From Streptomyces sclerotialus (GTDB taxonomy: Bacteria; Actinomycetota; Actinomycetes; Streptomycetales; Streptomycetaceae): a stretch of 64,000 nucleotides of DNA. The stretch is taken from assembly GCF_040907265.1 (NCBI RefSeq), contig NZ_JBFOHP010000002.1, positions 5,766,001 to 5,830,000 on the forward strand, read 5' to 3'. Shown piece after piece: positions 59,270-64,000 of this stretch; the stretch's first letter is position 1, and each line of letters opens with the position of its first letter. Under the pieces are notes generated by a model that saw only the letters and a list, made by a program, of their open reading frames with translations, had not been told where the DNA came from and did no database searches. Both the position numbers and the translations under genes were made by a program.

Positions 59270-59861
59270 TGAGCACCCTTTCGAGCAGTGTCACATCTGG
59301 CTGTCCGCCGGCGGACTCGTCACCGCCGGGCTGATGGATGGCGACGAGTCCGGCCTCCGCCAGGTCGGCGACGAGGATCCGGGCGACGCCGAGGGGGATG
59401 GAGAGGAGCGCGGAGATCTCGGCGACCGACTTGATCTCGCGGCACAGATGGCAGATGCGCTGATGCTCCGGCAGCTGGCCCTGCAGCTGGGACTGACCGG
59501 CCGTGGTGTGCACCAGTGCCTCGATGGCGAGCTGGTAGCGCGGCCGGGTACGGCCCCCGGTCATGGCGTACGGACGGACCAGCGGGTTCTGCGTACCGCC
59601 GGTCGGCGCCGACGGCTCGGCGCGGCGCTGCGGCTGCACCGGTTCTATACGCGGGACCTGCGGCGCCGCGTCACCGTGACCGTACGGTGACGCGGACGGG
59701 GTGCCGTACGGCGTGTCGTAGGGCTGGGGCTGCGGCGCGGGCGGCCGCGGCTGCCGACGACTCGGCGCGGAGGGAAAGTTGAAGCGGTTGTACTGGGTCT
59801 CGCCCTGCGACTCGGGATGATGCCCGGAATCGTACGGGTATCCGCTAGGGGGCGTTGCCAC
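59250..59861 (-). CDS. cvnC: Conservon protein CvnC (DUF742)
   Basis: DUF742 protein, 203 aa. The N-terminal half is Pro/Gln/Tyr-rich and disordered. The C-terminal half is a winged-helix-like domain (VRPYAMTGGRTRPRYQLAIEALVHT ... EIKSVAEISALLSIPLGVARILVADLAEAGLV). The GTG at 59861 is fixed by a strong GGAGGAGGAGAC ribosome site 1-12 bases upstream; an ATG at 59903 would add 14 residues. It is translationally coupled to cvnD by overlap. Confidence 0.9.
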   Translation of the reverse strand: MATPPSGYPYDSGHHPESQGETQYNRFNFPSAPSRRQPRPPAPQPQPYDTPYGTPSASPYGHGDAAPQVPRIEPVQPQRRAEPSAPTGGTQNPLVRPYAMTGGRTRPRYQLAIEALVHTTAGQSQLQGQLPEHQRICHLCREIKSVAEISALLSIPLGVARILVADLAEAGLVAIHQPGGDESAGGQPDVTLLERVLSGLRKL

Positions 59862-59945
59862 GTCTCCTCCTCCAACTTGCCAATCCGACGCCGGTCGCGC
59901 CACCGCACCCTATGGTGCGGTGGCGAGAAACGCACTGCCTGTCTG

Positions 59946-60359
59946 TCAGTTGAGAAGACTGCCCTGCAGTTCGGCGCGCAGGTCAGGCGTGAGAACGCTG
60001 CCCGCACGGTCGACCAGCAGAGCCATCTCGTAACCGACGAGGCCGATGTCGCACTCGGGGTGCGCCAGTACGGCCAGCGACGATCCGTCCGAGACGGACA
60101 TGATGAAGAGGAACCCGCGCTCCATCTCCACCACGGTCTGGTTGACGCTCCCGCCTTCGAAGATGCGGGAGGCACCCGAGGTCAGCGAGGTGAGCCCGGA
60201 GGCCACCGCCGCCAACTGGTCGGCTCTGTCCCGAGGGAAACCCTCGGACATGGCGAGGAGGAGACCGTCCGCGGAGACCACGACCGTGTGGGACACACCG
60301 GGGGTGTTGTCCACGAAGTTGGTGATCAACCAGTTCAGGTTCTGCGCCGCCTGGCTCAT
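59946..60359 (-). CDS. cvnB: Conservon protein CvnB (roadblock/LC7)
   Basis: Roadblock/LC7-fold protein, 137 aa (LNWLITNFVDNTPGVSHTVVVSADGLLLAMSEGFPRDRADQL ... VVEMERGFLFIMSVSDGSSLAVLA), the likely GTPase-activating or modulating partner of CvnD. The ATG at 60359 gives the family N-terminus MSQAAQNLNWL. A GTG at 60368, 5 bases after AGGAG, is an alternative that adds three residues and would overlap the cvnA stop. Confidence 0.93.
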   Translation of the reverse strand: MSQAAQNLNWLITNFVDNTPGVSHTVVVSADGLLLAMSEGFPRDRADQLAAVASGLTSLTSGASRIFEGGSVNQTVVEMERGFLFIMSVSDGSSLAVLAHPECDIGLVGYEMALLVDRAGSVLTPDLRAELQGSLLN

Positions 60360-60369
60360 CGGGCTCACA

Positions 60370-63300
60370 CTAACGCTCCTGATCGTAGGTGCTGCCGGGG
60401 CCGAAGCCCTGTTGGTCATTCTTGGGTGCCTCCATACCGGCACTGCGTCCCTGCTGGATGCCGCGGCGCAGGTTGCTCAGCCTGCCCCGGACGTCCTCGG
60501 GCGCACGGGAGACCTGGGGGCCGCCCTGCGGGGTCTGCTCCGCCGCACCCTCGACCAAATTGGCCTTGGGCACCCGCCGGGGGAGGCCGGAGGGAGTGAT
60601 CCCGCCTGCCTTCGGCTCGCGAAGCTGCTCCGCCCGCTGCCAGCGCTCATCGTTGGCGGTACGCCAACCAAAGCTGTCCTCCGACGCGCTCCGCTGTTGC
60701 GGGGGCGACGCCGGCTCCTCGGGCTGCTGCCACTCCCGCTGCCCTTGAGCCTTGTCACCTCCGCGGCGCGGAAGGCCGGCGTCGGTCAGCGAGTGGGTTT
60801 CGCTCGGGGTGGGACCCGGACGATCGAATGCTACGCGTTCCTGCGGCTGCGCGGGAGCTTCAGGACCATTGTGGTCCGATTCCGCTTGGCCGCCGAAGTA
60901 CCCCTGGAACGGCGCCGGTTCGCTCCACGCGGGACGCTGCTGGTCCTGCGCCGGGTACTGCGCCTGTCGGCCGGTGGCGTCCGAAGGACCCTGGTCAAAC
61001 AGGTTCCGGCCACCGAAGGACGGGTCCTCGTAGGCGCCGGCGGGCTCGGCGTAGGCCTGCCCGGCGGCCTCCTGGGGGGCGTACGGCTGCTGCTGGAAGC
61101 CGTCGTACGCGGCGCCCGTGCCCTCCGTTTCGCCGCGCCGGGGGAGCCCGCCGAAGTCCTGCGCCGGTTCCTGCACCGGCTCCTGGCCCTGCTGACCGCT
61201 CGCCTGCGCCTCGAGCGCCGCGCGGCGCTCCTCGCGGTGCAGCGAGCGCCCCACGGGGTCGAGCTCCATGCCGTCGCCCGACGGCCGGTACTGGTCGTCG
61301 AAGCCGAGCTCGGCGGCGGTACGGATGTCGGGCTGCTGCGGGAACGACTGCGGGTGCTCCGGCATGATCCGGGAGACCGTGAAGTCGTCCTCGAAGCTGT
61401 CCTCGCCGCCACCGCCGTGGGTGATCGCCTCCGGCAGCATGACCAGCGAGGTGGTGCCGGCCTGCTCGCCCGAGGGGCGCAGCTGGACGCGGATGCCGTG
61501 CCGGTCCGCCAGCCGGCCGACCACGAAGAGCCCCATGCGCTGGGAGATCGCGATGTCGACGGTCGGCGGGTTGGCCAGCTTGTGGTTGATGTCCGCGAAG
61601 TCCTCGGGGGTGAGCCCGATGCCCTTGTCGTGGATCTCGATCATCACGCGGCCGTCCGGGAGACGGGTCGCGGTGACCCGCACCTTGGTCTGCGGCGAGG
61701 AGAACGTGGTGGCGTTCTCCAGCAGCTCCGACAGCAGGTGCACGAGGTCGGTCACGGCCTGGCCGTGGATCTCGCTCTCCGGGACGCCCTGGAGCTCGAT
61801 GCGCTCGTAGGACTCCACCTCGGAGGTGGCTGCGCGCAGCACGTCGACCAGCGGGACCGGCTGGGTCCAGCGGCGGCCGGGCTCCTCGCCCGCGAGGATG
61901 AGGAGGTTCTCGCCGTTGCGCCGCATACGGGTGGCGAGGTGGTCCAGGCGGAAGAGGTTCTCCAGCTGGTCCGGGTCCGCCTCGTTGTTCTCCAGGTCGG
62001 TGATGAGGGTCAGCTGCCGCTCGATCAGGCCCTGGTTACGGCGCGAGAGATTGGTGAAGATCGCGTTGACGTTGCCCCGCAGCAGCGCCTGCTCGGCGGC
62101 GAGCCGCACGGCCTCGCGGTGGACCTGGTCGAACGCCCGCGCGACCTCGCCGATCTCATCGGTGGTGTTGATCGGGATCGGCTTGATCCGGGTGTCGACC
62201 CGGCCCGGGTCCGTACGGGAGAGCTGGTCGACCAGCATCGGCAGCCGCTGCTCGGCGATGCCGAAGGCGGCGGTGCGCAGCTCCTGCATGTTGCGGGTCA
62301 TCGAGCGCGCCATCATGCCCGCGATGAGGAAGGCGATGATCAGCGCGCCCAGGGCGACGCCGGAGTCCACGAAGGTGGTCTGCTGCGCGTCCGAGGAGAT
62401 CTGCGCGGCCTCGGCCACCGCCTTGTCGGCGAGGTCCTTCTCGATGCCCCGGTACATGTCGAACTTGCCGGTGGCCGCCGTGTACCAGGTCTTCGGGGTG
62501 ATGCCCTTGGCGGCGAGCAACTGCGGCGAGGCGCCGGAGGAGATCGCCTGGACCATCTGGTCCATGGTCGGCGGGGCCTGGAAGGCGCGGCCGGCGGCGG
62601 CGGCCTGCTTCTTGGCCTGCGCCGCCTGCTGCTGGGCCTTCTTCTGCAGCGCGGCGGAGTCCTTCTTCAGGCGCGCCACGTCCTCCGGGGTGCCGCCGGA
62701 GGTGTACTCGCCGATGGCGATGCCCTCCAGGTAGGCGTACGACGCGTAGGCGGTCAGCTGCTTCTTGCGCTCCTTGGCGTTCGTCGCCGGGTGTACCAGC
62801 AGGTGGGTGCCGATGGAGCGCTGGAGGGACGTGGCGGCCTTGGCCAGCGAGACCGCGTAGACCGTACGGCCGTAGGAGGTGATGTTGCCGGTGCCCAGCC
62901 CCAGCTCGTTGGAGAACTCCATCAGCGGGTGCTGGACCTCGGTGTAGCCCTCCTCGGTCTGCACGCCGCTGAGCTGCGAGGTGTAGGCGGCCTTGCGCAG
63001 CGCGTCGAGCTTGGGCTCGACCTTCTCGAAGACCGCGAGGCGGCGCTTGAGGCCCGGCTTGTCGGGCATGTTCTTGACCGCGTCGTGGAAGTCGGCGGCG
63101 GCGGCGTCGGTGTCGGCACGCGCGTCCCGGACGGCCGGGTCGTTCTGCTTGCCCTGGAGGAGCGGCGCCGCGGTGCGGTCCCGCTCGTCGACGAGGGCCT
63201 GGCCGTAGGCGGCGGCCGCCTGGACCAGCTTCGCGGTGTTCTCGGCGTCCTGCGCCTCGTTCCAGGTGGAGACCGAGGTGTTCACGCGCAGCCCGGCGAA

Positions 63301-63513
63301 GATCAGCGCCAGGATGACGGGGAGCAGCAGGATCGCGTTCAGCCGGGTCGCCACGCGCCAGTTGCGCGGGGACAGCCGGTTGCCGCTCACCGGCTGGGCG
63401 GTCAGCGGACTTTCAGGCGCGTCGGTAGGCGACGCCGTATGACGCGGCGGCGGTGTGAAGTTGCCCCGCTGCGCCGCCTGCTGCGGCGCGGGGCCCGACT
63501 TGCTTCGCCTCAC
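60370..63513 (-). CDS. cvnA: Conservon sensor-kinase-like protein CvnA
   Basis: Membrane protein of 1047 aa. A short basic N-terminus precedes TM1 (NAILLLPVILALIFAGL). A nitrate/nitrite-sensor-like extracytoplasmic domain of about 300 residues, TM2 (ALGALIIAFLIAGMMARSM), a HAMP-like linker and an ATPase domain follow (HLLSELLENATTFSSPQ, HDKGIGLTPEDF, MGLFVVGRLADRHGI). The last 350 residues are a Gln/Pro/Glu-rich disordered tail. The GTG at 63513 starts with VRRSKSGPAPQQ; the longer frame to 63624 lies in promoter-like sequence. Confidence 0.93.
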   Translation of the reverse strand: MRRSKSGPAPQQAAQRGNFTPPPRHTASPTDAPESPLTAQPVSGNRLSPRNWRVATRLNAILLLPVILALIFAGLRVNTSVSTWNEAQDAENTAKLVQAAAAYGQALVDERDRTAAPLLQGKQNDPAVRDARADTDAAAADFHDAVKNMPDKPGLKRRLAVFEKVEPKLDALRKAAYTSQLSGVQTEEGYTEVQHPLMEFSNELGLGTGNITSYGRTVYAVSLAKAATSLQRSIGTHLLVHPATNAKERKKQLTAYASYAYLEGIAIGEYTSGGTPEDVARLKKDSAALQKKAQQQAAQAKKQAAAAGRAFQAPPTMDQMVQAISSGASPQLLAAKGITPKTWYTAATGKFDMYRGIEKDLADKAVAEAAQISSDAQQTTFVDSGVALGALIIAFLIAGMMARSMTRNMQELRTAAFGIAEQRLPMLVDQLSRTDPGRVDTRIKPIPINTTDEIGEVARAFDQVHREAVRLAAEQALLRGNVNAIFTNLSRRNQGLIERQLTLITDLENNEADPDQLENLFRLDHLATRMRRNGENLLILAGEEPGRRWTQPVPLVDVLRAATSEVESYERIELQGVPESEIHGQAVTDLVHLLSELLENATTFSSPQTKVRVTATRLPDGRVMIEIHDKGIGLTPEDFADINHKLANPPTVDIAISQRMGLFVVGRLADRHGIRVQLRPSGEQAGTTSLVMLPEAITHGGGGEDSFEDDFTVSRIMPEHPQSFPQQPDIRTAAELGFDDQYRPSGDGMELDPVGRSLHREERRAALEAQASGQQGQEPVQEPAQDFGGLPRRGETEGTGAAYDGFQQQPYAPQEAAGQAYAEPAGAYEDPSFGGRNLFDQGPSDATGRQAQYPAQDQQRPAWSEPAPFQGYFGGQAESDHNGPEAPAQPQERVAFDRPGPTPSETHSLTDAGLPRRGGDKAQGQREWQQPEEPASPPQQRSASEDSFGWRTANDERWQRAEQLREPKAGGITPSGLPRRVPKANLVEGAAEQTPQGGPQVSRAPEDVRGRLSNLRRGIQQGRSAGMEAPKNDQQGFGPGSTYDQER

Positions 63514-63843
63514 TCGACCAACAACCTCTCGGCGCCGGCACGTATCTCGCTGTGCCGTTTCGTTCTGGGCGTTACCTACTCCGGAGTTCAGCGAATTCCA
63601 GCACGTCAGGGCCGCGCGTTCCAAACAGTGCGCACAAGATGAGCAAGGCCCGTGGGGCGCCAGATAAAAGGGGCGTTAAGGGCGAGGCGCGGCAAAAGAC
63701 GGGGACAAAGTGAACACAGTGAAGCCAGCTGTGCGCATCCGGTGTCGAGGTCCCCGGATTTCTCTGTCGAAACGTTATGAACGCCGGGGCCCGGCGTGTC
63801 CAAGGACACAGCGCACCCCGGCGCAACTGTCAGCGCGGAAGCG
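63514..63843. other. Intergenic region between two conservons
   Basis: 330 bases with no gene. On the right, a hairpin at 63782-63823 (outer arms CGCCGGGG/CCCCGGCG, inner arms GTGTCC/GGACAC, loop AA) should terminate the second conservon's minus-strand transcript. On the left, ACTCCGGAGT (63578-63587) is a perfect palindrome about 65-74 bases before the cvnA start and may be part of its promoter. Confidence 0.6.
63782..63823 (-). terminator. Hairpin terminator downstream of the second cvnD
   Basis: Two-part stem: CGCCGGGG with CCCCGGCG and GTGTCC with GGACAC, separated by an internal loop and closed by AA. It starts 21 bases after the cvnD paralogue's stop. Confidence 0.65.
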
Positions 63844-64000
63844 CTACTTGAGCCGGGCCATCAGGGCGTGCTCGACGAGCGTGATGAGGGCGGCCTTGGC
63901 CTCGCTGCGGTGCCGCGCGTCGGTGGTGATGATCGGCGTGTCGGGGCCGATCTGCAGCGCTTCCCGCACCTCGTCGGGGGTGTACGGCTGCGCTCCGTCG
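63844..64000 (-). CDS. cvnD: Second CvnD-type GTPase, C-terminal end (cut by window edge)
   Basis: The final 51 codons of a GTPase closely matching the CvnD at 58691: DEVREALQIGPDTPIITTDA and HRSEAKAALITLVEHALMAR are almost residue-for-residue the same. The stop is TAG at 63844-63846. The gene continues beyond the window. A second conservon therefore lies directly upstream of the first, both on the minus strand. Confidence 0.9.
   Translation of the reverse strand, partial: DGAQPYTPDEVREALQIGPDTPIITTDARHRSEAKAALITLVEHALMARLK

Noticed and set aside
60046..63642. A 1198-codon open frame on the plus strand
   Set aside because: It lies antisense to cvnA. Long antisense frames are normal where third positions are nearly all G or C, and the translation is Arg/Gly/Leu-rich without any family pattern.

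Overview
The window is chromosomal DNA of a high-GC actinobacterium, almost certainly a Streptomyces. Coding frames have third positions that are nearly all G or C, many starts are GTG, and the genes are typical of the genus: a conservon (cvn) operon, a GGDEF/EAL protein next to ilvB, the acetyl/propionyl-CoA carboxylase pair accB-accE, a LAL-type LuxR regulator and many Tat-exported enzymes. Much of the gene order (cdgF-ilvB-ilvN-ilvC-serA, pruB-pruA, leuB, ilvE, urease, cimA, accB-accE, cvn) matches, from memory, a conserved core block of Streptomyces chromosomes.

Layout. 1-3.2 kb: a CUT1 sugar importer (lipoprotein plus two permeases). 3.3-5.5 kb: a Tat-exported phospholipase C. 5.6-9 kb: an MMPL exporter and two small proteins. 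9-12.4 kb: a large ATPase/LuxR regulator. 12.4-16 kb: a DUF6191 protein, a PQQ-type sugar dehydrogenase, an aldo/keto reductase and a 2-hydroxyacid dehydrogenase. 16-24.9 kb: a membrane GGDEF/EAL protein, then ilvB-ilvN, ilvC and serA. 25-30 kb: a VOC protein, a PRC/DUF2382 stress protein, an NCS1 permease with a zinc-ribbon tail and a PucR regulator. 30-32.8 kb: proline catabolism (pruB, pruA). 33-36.7 kb: tetR-adh and a phosphatase. 36.7-39.2 kb: leuB and ilvE. 39.2-45.3 kb: a frameshifted NCS1 permease divergent from ureAB-ureC, agmatine deiminase and a TetR regulator. 45.3-49.2 kb: a small secreted protein, an MHS permease and cimA. 49.3-53.1 kb: a YceI protein, a Cys-rich secreted protein and a family 8 polysaccharide lyase. 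53.3-58.6 kb: accB-accE, then a polyol-permease/dihydroxyacetone-kinase pair. 58.6-64 kb: a complete conservon and the end of a second one.

Branched-chain amino acid synthesis is spread over several loci: ilvB, ilvN and ilvC for the common steps, leuB for leucine, ilvE for transamination, and cimA for threonine-independent 2-oxobutyrate that feeds isoleucine. Two of these loci carry visible transcription attenuators. The ilvB leader encodes a 13-residue peptide with Ile-Leu-Val-Leu codons. The cimA leader encodes a 16-residue peptide with two adjacent Ile codons. Each is followed by a rho-independent terminator with six T's.

The most interesting structures are: the cimA Ile attenuator; a two-copy dispersed repeat with an embedded DnaA box (after serA and after cimA); matching operator-like palindromes in the frameshifted-permease/urease divergent region; an MFS-kinase cassette bracketed by identical terminator palindromes; and a run of probable leaderless promoters with a -10 box exactly 6 bases before ATG. 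No CRISPR array, tRNA, rRNA, prophage or transposase gene was seen.
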